Shown one piece after another: positions 17,318 through 26,890 of a DNA stretch of 64,000 bases. The position numbers and the translations under genes were made by a program. The stretch covers positions 62,001 to 126,000 of the forward strand of contig NZ_JBHRZM010000005.1 of assembly GCF_042649585.1 (NCBI RefSeq). The letters are read 5' to 3'. Each line of letters opens with the position of its first letter. The stretch's first letter is position 1. This stretch comes from Helicobacter_F equorum (lineage in GTDB: Bacteria; Campylobacterota; Campylobacteria; Campylobacterales; Helicobacteraceae). The notes beneath the pieces were generated by a model. It was not told the origin of the DNA and ran no database searches. It saw only the letters and a list, made by a program, of their open reading frames with translations.

Positions 17318-17710
17318 ATGCGAATTATATGGTTATTGCTATGTTTTGTAGGTGCGATATGGGCTACTTGCTCTGGAGATTGTACTACATGTCATTTTAC
17401 ATTGGATTATGCCAAAGATAAGCGCCATATGCCTATGCGTGAGTGTAAAACATGCCACACAGAAGAAAAAATGACACAAATAGACATGGGTGGCGGCTGT
17501 GGAAAAGATTGCTTTGCTTGTCATGATGTCCAAAAAGTGCGCACTCCCACCCTTATGGATGCTCATAAAGTGATTGATAATTGTATGGATTGCCACACAA
17601 AACTTTCACAATCACTCTTTAATCCCACCTTGCCAACACAAAATATCTTTCAGCAAAGCATTCAAGACTTTAGCTATTCTCTCACACCACAACAAGATTC
17701 TAAAGAATAA
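17318..17710 (+). CDS. Periplasmic tetrahaem c-type cytochrome
   Basis: A 130-residue protein with a signal peptide (residues 1-17) and four CxxCH haem-binding motifs: CTTCH, CKTCH, CFACH and CMDCH. It is probably an electron carrier in the periplasm; partner and pathway are not shown by the neighbours. The start is the ATG at 17318, after GGCAAGGAGATAAT; an in-frame start at 17285 would overlap the outer-membrane protein gene and spoil the signal peptide. The C-terminal 40 residues lack motifs. Confidence 0.85.
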   Translation: MRIIWLLLCFVGAIWATCSGDCTTCHFTLDYAKDKRHMPMRECKTCHTEEKMTQIDMGGGCGKDCFACHDVQKVRTPTLMDAHKVIDNCMDCHTKLSQSLFNPTLPTQNIFQQSIQDFSYSLTPQQDSKE

Positions 17711-17719
17711 GAATACTAC

Positions 17720-19951
17720 TTAATCCTCACTACTTAGAGAATCTAATAATTCCAAAAAGCTTTGTGTGCCTATCTTTTCTCGCACAAAATCCAAGATTTC
17801 ACGCTCCAAAAGACTATGGGCACGCACTGCCTCTATAGATTGACTTCGCAAAAGCTCTAAGGCTTTACGCTCATATTCTTGTATATCAAATGCCACATAC
17901 ACACATTCACACAAAAGTGTTTTTATATCTGCAAGACTTGTAAGCACGATAGTCTGAATCTGCGATATATTGGCACTAGGCGTATTATAAAGTATTAAAA
18001 ACTCCGATAAAATCTCTGCATGTTGATCTACCCAGCGTGAGATTCTACCAACACGCTCTTGCTTGCTCTCACGAGAAAGCACCAATGCTACACCGCCTTT
18101 AGCCACATATTCTATGCGACTCTCTCCTTGCTCTAACGGAAAACTATCAAGCCATATATCAATGATATGTCCATATAACGCATTATCAACATATCCGACA
18201 AAATAAAAACGATCCAAAAGATCCGATCCACCCTCGCGTATAATCTTCTCTCGTATTGCAAATTCATTACCTCCACCACAAGCCAAATAAATGCTTTGTG
18301 GATAATGGCGCATGATATATAACACGCTTCGTAAATATTGTGATGAATCAATTTTTACCAATCGCCCGATCGTGCCTAAAATCTTAGATTCGCTTGGATA
18401 TTGCAACCTTAGGGTATGTATAATGTGTGAATCTATAGGAGGATTATAAAAACGCTTATCCATTTTTACAGGTACGCCGACAAACTCAAAACCACAATGT
18501 TGTATGCGCTTTTGTACGTTGCAAATATGCGTGAGGCGTTGTGTCAAAAAAGGAATATCATATACAAAGTTTCCATGCGAATAATACATTTGTATAGGCG
18601 CTACACTCACACTAAGTAAAAAATCACTAATCCCATAGCCATTATTTGGGGAAATAAGATAACGCACACTATCAGCACGTATCGCCTCCCAAAGCAACAA
18701 AGTTTTGTTAAGATGAGAATTATAAAAACCTTTTATATTTTCCCTCTTTGCAACATCGCAAATTTCTATACCAAGATTTTCTAACTCTTTGCGTAGATTC
18801 TCATCATCGGCACTCTTTTCAATAAACGCCATATTATAGATTTTAATACAAAACTGGGAAGAAAAAGCCTGCGTGCGTAAAAGATTCTGAAACAAAGAAA
18901 ATTCGACCTTATATGGAGAATTCCCTACAATGCGATCTTTTATAACACCAATAATTTCTTTTGTGTGTTTATGTGGTATGGTGGGCACACACTCACGTAT
19001 ATATGGCGCAAACATCTCATACACAGCCACTGCTTTGCGATCTATTTTTTCACAAAATTCCTGCCATTGCTCTTGAGTATGAAAACTATTGCCACACATA
19101 TGATAAATAAAAAACTGCATATATAGCACTTCATCAAGATAGCCTAACGCACGCTCTTTGTCGTGCAAAAATGTATCCCTAATGCGATCTAAAAGTGCAT
19201 AAAACACAGCCTCATAAGAAGGATAAAGTTCAAGCCAACGAGTAGTATTGAAATATCCTTGGATATTCCATAAACAATGTAATTGCCAGTTTAAAAGGCT
19301 ACGTCGTCGTCTTGGCGCAAGATTCATACTAGAACCAAGGGCTTTCATCAATGCCCCTAAACACACATCAAAATCCACACCAAGCAAAGGAAAATATTTG
19401 ATACAAAATTCCGCTATGCCCTCACTCTGCGCCAAATCCATATCAAGCAAACACATATTTACAATAAAAAACTCCATGCCAGAATCTGCACCATACACAA
19501 ACATATGTGCCACGCTACATACTTGCAAAAACAAAATATTTTCTAACTCACTAAGCCCATCGCTAAAGAGTAGTGGCTGCATTTGCTCCAAAAACACCAA
19601 AAATCGTGTATCTACAAATGGGGTATCTAAATGTTTTAACACCCAAAATACACCTATATATTCTAACTCACATATTGTGCCACTCTCCAAAAGTTCAAAG
19701 ATTCGCTGTGCAAGGATTTCCGCCAAAGTGTGCATAATCTGTGGATTAGGTATTTGTTTTGTATGGATATGAGATTCTATGTCATGAAGGTTTTCTGTAT
19801 CTTGAGAGACTTTAGAATCTTGGATAAAAGGATTACACACACAAAGCTGTAAAATCGCTTCATCAAGCGTGTGTTTATTGCATGGGGAGCGTAGCGTTTC
19901 TAGGATTTTTGTGATACTAGAATATCCGTTATTATCTATAGCGTGGGGCAT
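17720..19951 (-). CDS. Large putative GT-B glycosyltransferase behind mreBC (743 aa)
   Basis: A 743-residue protein. Residues 1 to about 430 are helical with no family I recognise. The C-terminal third looks like a GT-B nucleotide-sugar-binding half: ILGTIGRLVKID, IYLACGGGNEF, RFYFVGYVDN, and DIWLDSFPLEQGESRIEYVAKGG followed by LVLSRES. The shape resembles the HMW1C / O-GlcNAc-transferase-like group, which modify proteins in the cytoplasm, but I cannot prove it. It starts 14 bp after mreC and is read with mreBC, so it may serve envelope assembly or protein glycosylation. The stop is near the convergent cytochrome gene. Confidence 0.65.
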   Translation of the reverse strand: MPHAIDNNGYSSITKILETLRSPCNKHTLDEAILQLCVCNPFIQDSKVSQDTENLHDIESHIHTKQIPNPQIMHTLAEILAQRIFELLESGTICELEYIGVFWVLKHLDTPFVDTRFLVFLEQMQPLLFSDGLSELENILFLQVCSVAHMFVYGADSGMEFFIVNMCLLDMDLAQSEGIAEFCIKYFPLLGVDFDVCLGALMKALGSSMNLAPRRRRSLLNWQLHCLWNIQGYFNTTRWLELYPSYEAVFYALLDRIRDTFLHDKERALGYLDEVLYMQFFIYHMCGNSFHTQEQWQEFCEKIDRKAVAVYEMFAPYIRECVPTIPHKHTKEIIGVIKDRIVGNSPYKVEFSLFQNLLRTQAFSSQFCIKIYNMAFIEKSADDENLRKELENLGIEICDVAKRENIKGFYNSHLNKTLLLWEAIRADSVRYLISPNNGYGISDFLLSVSVAPIQMYYSHGNFVYDIPFLTQRLTHICNVQKRIQHCGFEFVGVPVKMDKRFYNPPIDSHIIHTLRLQYPSESKILGTIGRLVKIDSSQYLRSVLYIMRHYPQSIYLACGGGNEFAIREKIIREGGSDLLDRFYFVGYVDNALYGHIIDIWLDSFPLEQGESRIEYVAKGGVALVLSRESKQERVGRISRWVDQHAEILSEFLILYNTPSANISQIQTIVLTSLADIKTLLCECVYVAFDIQEYERKALELLRSQSIEAVRAHSLLEREILDFVREKIGTQSFLELLDSLSSED

Positions 19952-19965
19952 TGATGATTATGACA

Positions 19966-20772
19966 TTAGAGTTCCGATATGCTTGTATCCACCACCCACA
20001 CATACCCAAGATCTTGTGTCTGTGCATAGGGCAACACACTCACGCGCAAAAAATTTGATTCTTCATAGACTTCCATTACCTTGCCAACCAAAACATTTTC
20101 TATAAAAATCCCATCTAAGCCATTTGTATACACTTCATCGCCAACCTCAACGCTTGTCCATTTAGGGATATAACTCACATTGATATACCCATCATTCTTG
20201 CTTTTTATTGCATTATCCACAATACCCATTGCCTTATTTTTCCCAATAAACACACCATAACTACACTCTTTAGCATTATTCAAAAACCCTTGCAATCTTG
20301 TATGTTCAAATTTTGCGATACCAAAAGCTACATTATCACGCACAAGACCCAAGATTCGTAATTCTTGGATAGATTCTAGCTTTTGGCGCACATGAGAATC
20401 TAGTGCAAGCCAAACCTTATCATATTCCCCCATTTGCACATACGCACTCATTCGCGCAAGATAAAATTCAGGATCATTGTGCAAATCATTGTGAATAAAG
20501 GATTTTAACTCTGTATTTTGATTCATAAGTTCGGTATTTTGAAGAAGTATCTTGTCATAATCGGCGATCTTTTGACGCAAAGTCCTAATCTCATCAGCTT
20601 GACTAAAATGTGTCCTATACCACAACCACACCTGATCCCAGCCAGAAATAAAAAATAAACGCACCTTATCGCCAACATTTAGCACACGCGCTTCAAAACC
20701 CTTATTAACCTCCATGGTCACGATAATTGTGACAAAAAACAAGACGAGAAAAATAAGAGTCTTATAACGCAT
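19966..20772 (-). CDS. mreC: Rod-shape determining protein MreC
   Basis: Periplasmic scaffold of the elongasome. The 268-residue protein has one N-terminal membrane helix (about 5-20), a coiled coil (about 58-95, RTLRQKIADYDKILLQNTEL) and the beta-rich domain with VEVGDEVYTNGLDGIF and VGKV. It begins one base after the mreB stop. Start ATG at 20772. Confidence 0.93.
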   Translation of the reverse strand: MRYKTLIFLVLFFVTIIVTMEVNKGFEARVLNVGDKVRLFFISGWDQVWLWYRTHFSQADEIRTLRQKIADYDKILLQNTELMNQNTELKSFIHNDLHNDPEFYLARMSAYVQMGEYDKVWLALDSHVRQKLESIQELRILGLVRDNVAFGIAKFEHTRLQGFLNNAKECSYGVFIGKNKAMGIVDNAIKSKNDGYINVSYIPKWTSVEVGDEVYTNGLDGIFIENVLVGKVMEVYEESNFLRVSVLPYAQTQDLGYVWVVDTSISEL

Positions 20773-20773
20773 A

Positions 20774-21808
20774 TTAGTTAATTGCTAGCTCTTGGAGAAG
20801 TTTTTCATCTTCCATAGCTTTGCTCGTACCTCTAGCAACACATAGCAATGGCTCTTCAGCTACCCACACAGGTAAGCGCACAATTTCAGAAATGTATTTA
20901 TCAAGCCCTCGTATAAGCGCACCACCACCAGTAAGCACAATACCATTTTCGATAATATCTCCAGAAAGATCGGGTGGAAGTTTTTCTAACACATCTTTTA
21001 AAGCATTGACAATGACCTTAAGCTGATCTTTGATAGCTTCTCGCACATCTTCGCTCGTGAGATCAATAGTATTAAGCAAACCACTCACATTATCACGCCC
21101 GCGCACTTGATACACCAACATTTCATTTAAAGAATATGCTGATCCAATCTCAATCTTAATTGTCTCTGCAGTGCGATCACCAATAAGGAGATTATATTTT
21201 TTGCGCACATATTCTGAAATTGCTGTATCAAACTTATCCCCAGCTACTCTAATACTTTTGCTAATCACCAAACCACCATAGGATACAACACCTATCTCTG
21301 TAGTCCCACCACCGATATCTATGACGAGATTGCCCTTTGCTTCTTCTGTGCGCAATCCAGCACCAATAGCTGCCGCCATAGGCTCTTCGATCAAATATAC
21401 TTCGCGCGCACCTGCCGCAAGTGCTGATTCTTTGACTGCCTTTTTCTCTACACCGGTAAGTCCATAGGGCACACACACCATAATCCTTGGACGAATAAGA
21501 CTCTTACGCTTATAGGCTTTTTCGATAAAAAATCTTATCATTCTTTCAGTCATCTCAAAATCCGCGATAATACCATCTCTCATAGGGCGGATAATCTCTA
21601 TCTTGTGCGGAGTTTTGCCTTCCATATCCTTAGCTTCTCTCCCTATAGCGAGAATCTCTCCATACCCATGTTTGTCGCTATGCACTGCGACTACCGAAGG
21701 CTCATTGATCACAATCCCCTCACCTTTAATAGATACAATGGTGTTTGCCGTTCCCAAATCTATAGCAACATCTTTAGAAAATGATCCTATTAATCTATCT
21801 ATTAGCAT
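20774..21808 (-). CDS. mreB: Rod-shape determining actin homologue MreB
   Basis: Cytoskeletal ATPase that organises cell-wall elongation. Actin-family motifs: AIDLGTANT (phosphate 1), VIDIGGGTTEIGVVS (phosphate 2), and LTGGGALIRGLDKYI (adenosine). The ATG at 21808 is chosen (344 residues), because AAGGAG lies eight bases upstream; a GTG at 21817 falls within the ribosome-binding site. Followed by mreC. Confidence 0.96.
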   Translation of the reverse strand: MLIDRLIGSFSKDVAIDLGTANTIVSIKGEGIVINEPSVVAVHSDKHGYGEILAIGREAKDMEGKTPHKIEIIRPMRDGIIADFEMTERMIRFFIEKAYKRKSLIRPRIMVCVPYGLTGVEKKAVKESALAAGAREVYLIEEPMAAAIGAGLRTEEAKGNLVIDIGGGTTEIGVVSYGGLVISKSIRVAGDKFDTAISEYVRKKYNLLIGDRTAETIKIEIGSAYSLNEMLVYQVRGRDNVSGLLNTIDLTSEDVREAIKDQLKVIVNALKDVLEKLPPDLSGDIIENGIVLTGGGALIRGLDKYISEIVRLPVWVAEEPLLCVARGTSKAMEDEKLLQELAIN

Positions 21809-21849
21809 ACTGCACACTCCTTAGAATCTTTAAAGTATTATAACATGTA

Positions 21850-23109
21850 TCACGATGTTTTTTTTGTTTTTGGTTGCTTGATGATAATTGGCTTTTTATT
21901 GCCCTCTATGCAATCTTTGGTAATTGTAATCTCACAGCCTCGCAAATCTGGGAGATTATACATCAAATCATTGATATGATCCTCAATAATTGATCGCAAA
22001 CCTCTTGCGCCAATTTTGCGTGCTATAGCAAGTTCAGCGATTTTTTCCAATGCGTCTTGCTCAAAGTTCAGTGTCGCACCATCCATAGCAAAAAGCTTTT
22101 GATATTGCTTAATGAGTGCATTTTTGGGTTTAGTAAGAATCTGTATCATTGCATTTTTATCTATAGGATTTAGTGTTGTAATAACATGCAAACGCCCTAT
22201 AAGCTCTGGAATAAGTCCATAACTCACAAGGTCATCAGGCTCTACAAGGCTTAAAAGATATTGTTCATCGCTTTTGCCATGTTTTTTACCATGGAATCCT
22301 AGCACATTGCCCCCAACACGCCTTTTTATAATCTCTCCTAAGCCATCAAATGCGCCACCACAAATAAATAAAATATGGCTTGTATCAAGTTGTACAAATT
22401 CTTGATTTGGATGCTTTCTACCACCCTTTGGAGGAATATTTACCACACTACCCTCAATAATCTTTAGCAATGCTTGTTGGACGCCCTCTCCACTTACATC
22501 GCGAGTGATTGATCGATTTTCAGATAGGCGCGAGATTTTATCAATCTCATCAATAAACACAATACCTCTTTGTGCTTTTTGTATATCGCCATCTGCAGCT
22601 TGATATAAGCGTGTAAGGATATTTTCTACATCTTCGCCTACATATCCAGCCTCTGTGAGGCTTGTCGCATCAGAAATAGCAATAGGCACATCTAAAAACT
22701 TCGCTAGAGTCTGTGCCATAAGCGTTTTACCGCTTCCTGTAGGACCGATGAGCAAAATATTGGATTTAGCAATCTCCACATCTGCAAGTTCTGGGCTTAG
22801 CGAATACTCATCATCGCTAATGCGTTTGTAATGATTATACACAGCAACACTAAAGACTTTTTTTGCTTCATCTTGTCCCACGACATATTCATCAAGTTTT
22901 ACATTTAATTCTTTTGGTGTAGGGATATGAAATGTATGGGTAGATTCTATCTCGTGTGGCTCTTTATAGCCTCTTAAAATCTCTTCGCCTACCGTGATGC
23001 AATTTTTGCAAATATACACATCAACGGAATTGCCTTTGTTACCTGTTATGCAGGGATTACCCTGAGTTTCTCTCCTACCACAAAAACTACAATATTTTGG
23101 TTCCATCAT
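21850..23109 (-). CDS. clpX: ATP-dependent Clp protease ATP-binding subunit ClpX
   Basis: Unfoldase that feeds substrates to ClpP. The 419-residue protein has an N-terminal C4 zinc finger (CSFCG and CKNC), Walker A GPTGSGKTLMA, Walker B VFIDEIDKI, the pore loop AGYVGEDVE and sensor/arginine-finger region GRLHVITTL. The start codon overlaps the lpxA stop; ATG at 23109 and 23106 are both possible. It lies after lpxA and before mreB. Confidence 0.97.
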   Translation of the reverse strand: MMEPKYCSFCGRRETQGNPCITGNKGNSVDVYICKNCITVGEEILRGYKEPHEIESTHTFHIPTPKELNVKLDEYVVGQDEAKKVFSVAVYNHYKRISDDEYSLSPELADVEIAKSNILLIGPTGSGKTLMAQTLAKFLDVPIAISDATSLTEAGYVGEDVENILTRLYQAADGDIQKAQRGIVFIDEIDKISRLSENRSITRDVSGEGVQQALLKIIEGSVVNIPPKGGRKHPNQEFVQLDTSHILFICGGAFDGLGEIIKRRVGGNVLGFHGKKHGKSDEQYLLSLVEPDDLVSYGLIPELIGRLHVITTLNPIDKNAMIQILTKPKNALIKQYQKLFAMDGATLNFEQDALEKIAELAIARKIGARGLRSIIEDHINDLMYNLPDLRGCEITITKDCIEGNKKPIIIKQPKTKKTS

Positions 23110-23906
23110 TATTCATTCCCTTTGTGTCCTAAAGCTATACCCCTAGTTGCTGATAAAATAAAATCACAAATGTATTGTTGTGTTTGCGAGAGACAACCAG
23201 AATCTAACTCTCTTTGGACCAATTCTTTTATCGGTGCTTCTCGTGAATAAAGGCGCTTATACATTGAAGCAATAGAATCTATTTCTTCACGACTAAAAAG
23301 TTTGCGCATACGATGTTTGTTAAGCCCAACAACACGAGCATGATTGCCATGCGCAATGGAATAAGGTGGCAAATCCTGCACAAGCGCAGAAAGTCCCCCG
23401 ATCATACATCCATCGCCCACTTGCACAAACTGATGCACGGCACTTAAGCCACCAAAATTCACATAATTGCCTACATGCACATGTCCACCCAGTGTAGCAA
23501 CATTTGCAAAGATACAACCACTGCCGACATGACAATCATGGGCTATATGCACATACGCCATAAATAAATTTTCATCACCTATGCACGTTACGCCACCACC
23601 ACCAATGGTGCCAGTATTAAGCGTCGTGTATTCCCTAATGATATTGCCATTGCCTACAATAAGTTGCGTATCCTCACCGGCATATTTGAGATCTTGTGGT
23701 GGCACACCCACACATGCACCTGTAAAAACTTTATTATCCTCACCCAAAGTTGTATTCCCGGTGATAGTAACACGATCGCCAATTTCACAATTATCACCAA
23801 TGATGACATTTTTGCCAATCACACAAAAATGTCCAATTTTGACATTTTTACCAATTTTGGCGCCAGATTCTATAATGCTTGTTGGCGCGATATTCTCTGC
23901 TACCAT
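23109..23906 (-). CDS. lpxA: UDP-N-acetylglucosamine acyltransferase LpxA
   Basis: First enzyme of lipid A synthesis. The 265-residue protein is a left-handed beta-helix of hexapeptide repeats (GAKIGKNVKIG...), with the catalytic His in YVHIAHDCHVG and the C-terminal helical part LNKHRMRKLFSREE. It lies 3 bp after fabZ, which shares the same acyl-ACP pool, and overlaps clpX by one base. Confidence 0.97.
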   Translation of the reverse strand: MVAENIAPTSIIESGAKIGKNVKIGHFCVIGKNVIIGDNCEIGDRVTITGNTTLGEDNKVFTGACVGVPPQDLKYAGEDTQLIVGNGNIIREYTTLNTGTIGGGGVTCIGDENLFMAYVHIAHDCHVGSGCIFANVATLGGHVHVGNYVNFGGLSAVHQFVQVGDGCMIGGLSALVQDLPPYSIAHGNHARVVGLNKHRMRKLFSREEIDSIASMYKRLYSREAPIKELVQRELDSGCLSQTQQYICDFILSATRGIALGHKGNE

Positions 23907-23909
23907 AGC

Positions 23910-24365
23910 CTATCCTTTGTGCGCATCTACTATCATTGCCTTAAGTTCTGCTTGAGATACAACCTTATCATCAACAAATGCCTTGCCACCCAATGACCAA
24001 ACACTACCTTTATGCGCAAGAACTTCAAGCCTATATACAAGCTTATCTCCTGGCACAACTGGCACACGAAATTTAGCATTATCAATCGTCATAAAATACA
24101 CAATCTTGTCTTTTGCTTGCTCTGTATCATCGCCAAACATACTACTAAAAGCAAGTAGTCCGCCAGCCTGTGCCATTCCCTCGATTTGCATAACACCCGG
24201 ATAAATAGGCTGATTAGGAAAATGCCCTATAAATACTTCTTCATTGATTGTAACATTTTTGTATGCTTCAATCCTTTCATTTATCACCAACGACACAACC
24301 CTATCGACAAGTAACATAGGATAACGATGTGGTAAAATCTCACGTATTCTATTAACATCCATCAT
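23910..24365 (-). CDS. fabZ: (3R)-hydroxyacyl-ACP dehydratase FabZ
   Basis: Dehydratase of fatty-acid elongation with the hot-dog fold. HRYPMLLVDRV and the catalytic His/Glu pair in HFPNQPIYPGVMQIEGMAQAG are visible. 151 residues; ATG at 24365 with AAGGAGCCATT before it. First gene of the fabZ-lpxA-clpX-mreB-mreC block. Confidence 0.97.
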   Translation of the reverse strand: MMDVNRIREILPHRYPMLLVDRVVSLVINERIEAYKNVTINEEVFIGHFPNQPIYPGVMQIEGMAQAGGLLAFSSMFGDDTEQAKDKIVYFMTIDNAKFRVPVVPGDKLVYRLEVLAHKGSVWSLGGKAFVDDKVVSQAELKAMIVDAHKG

Positions 24366-24427
24366 AATGGCTCCTTATTGATATCTAAAATACAATGCAA
24401 CTCCTGCCATGGTAACAAAAAAAGGCT

Positions 24428-25645
24428 TTAAAATACTTTATTGTCTTGGTGTGTCCTTTTTCCCTCTATAAGACGAAAAACATTTTCCTCTTGAAAAAGG
24501 CTATGGATAAAAATCGTAAGAGAAGATTCTACGCGAGAATCTAAGACAATGATAGGATTAATACTCCCCAATCCACAAAGACAAATCCGTAGCACACTTT
24601 CTAGTTCATAAGGTAGTGGATTTATATTTAGTTCTCTAATGTTTTGGTATTGTGTGTTGCACAGAGTATTCACATCTTGCAAACACAAAAATATACTATC
24701 ATCTTTGCTTGCTACACCTATAGTAATCTCACAAGATGAATTCTTGCTTATATGATTAATGTCTTGAAAATATTTCATATCCTTTGGATACAGCAACTTA
24801 TAAAAAGAATATGGTGATAGCACATCAGTGTGCATCCATTGAATCTCTCCGGTTTTGGCATTATGTTTTTCTTTTGAATCTGCAAGCACATACATATCGA
24901 TGGGTTGTCCTGCTAACTTAGCAGTGCTGCGTAAATTTCTCCATGCCATAATAGAGCGTTTAGTGAGGATATATGGCACATGTTCTTCTTCTAGAGCATT
25001 ACGCCGACTAAAAACTTGGATTCTCTCCTCGTTGCTTGCAGGCATAACTTGTCTTCCAAGATTTTCTACAAGCTCAAGAGAGAGTTTGCCTTGTGCGTTT
25101 CTTTGTTTTATCAATGCAAATTTACAACCACAATAAGTTTGCCTATACAAATTATCTTTTTTAGCAAGTTGGGCTTGTGCTTGAGTCCCACCATTGCTAC
25201 GCACATCGATTTTGATAAATGCGAGATTGTACATACGTGCTATTTTTTCTCCTTGCGCAAAAAGTATATCACGCTCTTTCATCGGACTAGAAAGCAAAGT
25301 CGTCGTAAAAGTCCCTATACCCTTTTGCTTAGCAAAACTTGCTGTGCGTATCAGCCGACTATCAAAACACGCTACACACCGATCCCCTTTTTCTGGTTCC
25401 TCCTCTAATCCTCGCACATCCTCAAGCCAATGCAATGTATCATACTCACCTTCGTATAATTCTATACCAAGCATTTTACAGCTTCGTTCCACATCAAGCA
25501 AACGCAAATCGTATTCTGTCTTTGGGTGAATATTTGGATTATAAAAATATCCCACAAGTTTAGAATCTGGATATTGCTCACGCAATCGTTGCAAAAAATA
25601 ATGGCTATCTACAGAACAGCAAATATGCACAAGTATCACATTCAT
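24428..25645 (-). CDS. queH: Epoxyqueuosine reductase QueH with long C-terminal extension
   Basis: Last step of queuosine synthesis in tRNA: reduces epoxyqueuosine. QueH (DUF208) signatures are complete: HICCSVDS, YFYNPNIHP, DRCVACFDSRL and YCGCKFA, giving the cysteine ligands for an Fe-S cluster and metal. The core needs about 200 residues; the protein has 405. The C-terminal half (YILTKRSIMAW..., two Cys-rich ICLCG stretches) has no motif I know. The start is the ATG at 25645 after GAGGTAAAACA. Confidence 0.9.
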   Translation of the reverse strand: MNVILVHICCSVDSHYFLQRLREQYPDSKLVGYFYNPNIHPKTEYDLRLLDVERSCKMLGIELYEGEYDTLHWLEDVRGLEEEPEKGDRCVACFDSRLIRTASFAKQKGIGTFTTTLLSSPMKERDILFAQGEKIARMYNLAFIKIDVRSNGGTQAQAQLAKKDNLYRQTYCGCKFALIKQRNAQGKLSLELVENLGRQVMPASNEERIQVFSRRNALEEEHVPYILTKRSIMAWRNLRSTAKLAGQPIDMYVLADSKEKHNAKTGEIQWMHTDVLSPYSFYKLLYPKDMKYFQDINHISKNSSCEITIGVASKDDSIFLCLQDVNTLCNTQYQNIRELNINPLPYELESVLRICLCGLGSINPIIVLDSRVESSLTIFIHSLFQEENVFRLIEGKRTHQDNKVF

Positions 25646-25668
25646 TGTTTTACCTCACTATTCATAGT

Positions 25669-25782
25669 TTATGAATCTCTTTTTTTGGAATCTTGGTTAT
25701 ATGCATAATACAAAAACCAAATACTCCCACCGACACACACAAGTACCAAAAATACTACCAAAATCCAATCTAATATATCCAT
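25669..25782 (-). CDS. Small single-pass membrane protein (37 aa)
   Basis: A 37-residue peptide, MDILDWILVVFLVLVCVGGS..., with one membrane helix (about 4-27) and a charged C-terminus (QDSKKRDS). AAAGGAAGTGCT precedes the ATG at 25782, a good ribosome-binding site, and the gene fits neatly between rlmN (ends 25793) and queH. A longer frame beginning at 25959 is antiphase with rlmN and not credible. Function unknown. Confidence 0.6.
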   Translation of the reverse strand: MDILDWILVVFLVLVCVGGSIWFLYYAYNQDSKKRDS

Positions 25783-25792
25783 AGCACTTCCT

Positions 25793-26890
25793 TTATGTTT
25801 CATATGAAACATATTGTAATTTTTCTTTTTCACGCAGTTGCCCGCATGCTGCACTAATATCAAGCCCCTTAGATTCTCGAATCGTGCAAAGTAATCCTTT
25901 CTGTGTGAGAAAATCTGCAAATGCTTTTGCCCTTTCTTCACTGGGTCGCAAAAACTCACTACCTTTGTGAGGATTAAACAAAATAAGATTCACCTTAGCA
26001 CGTATACCATCAAGCAATGAAAGTAATTGTTTTGCTTCTTTGAGACTATCATTGAGATCTTTTATCATCAAATACTCAAACATTACTCTTTTTCGTGCAT
26101 CCACAGGAAAATCCCGTACTTCATCAAGCACCTGTGCGATATTATATGCCTTATTCATCGGAATAAGTCTGCTGCGTAGTGTATCATCAACCGCATGTAG
26201 AGAAATGGCTAACTGCACACCCAAATCAAGCATACCAAGTTTTTTTATTCTAGGAGCTATGCCACTTGTAGAAATAGTTTGTCGGCGTGCCGAAATGCTC
26301 AAGCCATCTTTTTCACTCAAGATTCTAATTGCTTTGGTAACATTTTCAAAATTGTCGAGTGGTTCACCCATACCCATATAAACAATATTTACACGCTTAT
26401 GTGGTGGGATAGCATTATCTCGTTTGATTTGCACGACTTGTTCCACTATTTCTCCAGCTTCTAGATTGCGATAAAAGCCACCTTTTGCAGTAAAACAAAA
26501 TGCACACCCTACCTTGCAACCAATTTGCGAAGAAAGACAGATTGTCCATTTCTCACTACTCACAATTTTACCATTGGCGTCGTGTTGTTTATCACGCATT
26601 TGAATCAGCACAGATTCAAATGTATGCCCATCGTGTGTGCGAAAAAGATATTTCTTGCTCCCATCGCGACTTTGCTCACATTTGAGAATCTCTAGATTCT
26701 GTACGCTATATTCTTGAGATAGCTCTTCACGCAAATGTTTTGGAAGATTGGACATAGATTCAAAATCCATCTTATATTCTATATACAACCACTTATAAAT
26801 TTGTTGTGCACGAAACTTTGGCTTAATGCTTTCTGACAATTCGCTAAGCGTATAACTAAAAATATTTTTTTTCTTTAGTGTGTCAATCAT
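25793..26890 (-). CDS. rlmN: 23S rRNA / tRNA adenine C2-methyltransferase RlmN
   Basis: Radical-SAM enzyme that methylates A2503 of 23S rRNA and A37 of some tRNAs. The 365-residue protein has the CxxxCxxC cluster motif (GCKVGCAFCFTA), YMGMGEPLDN, and catalytic Cys regions, with a C-terminal Cys in DISAACGQL. Starts at 26890 and overlaps the preceding gene by four bases (ATGA). Confidence 0.96.
   Translation of the reverse strand: MIDTLKKKNIFSYTLSELSESIKPKFRAQQIYKWLYIEYKMDFESMSNLPKHLREELSQEYSVQNLEILKCEQSRDGSKKYLFRTHDGHTFESVLIQMRDKQHDANGKIVSSEKWTICLSSQIGCKVGCAFCFTAKGGFYRNLEAGEIVEQVVQIKRDNAIPPHKRVNIVYMGMGEPLDNFENVTKAIRILSEKDGLSISARRQTISTSGIAPRIKKLGMLDLGVQLAISLHAVDDTLRSRLIPMNKAYNIAQVLDEVRDFPVDARKRVMFEYLMIKDLNDSLKEAKQLLSLLDGIRAKVNLILFNPHKGSEFLRPSEERAKAFADFLTQKGLLCTIRESKGLDISAACGQLREKEKLQYVSYET

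Noticed and set aside
25783..25959. Upstream extension of the 37-residue membrane protein frame to 96 residues
   Set aside because: It runs within rlmN in another frame and has no ribosome-binding site; the ATG at 25782 is well placed.
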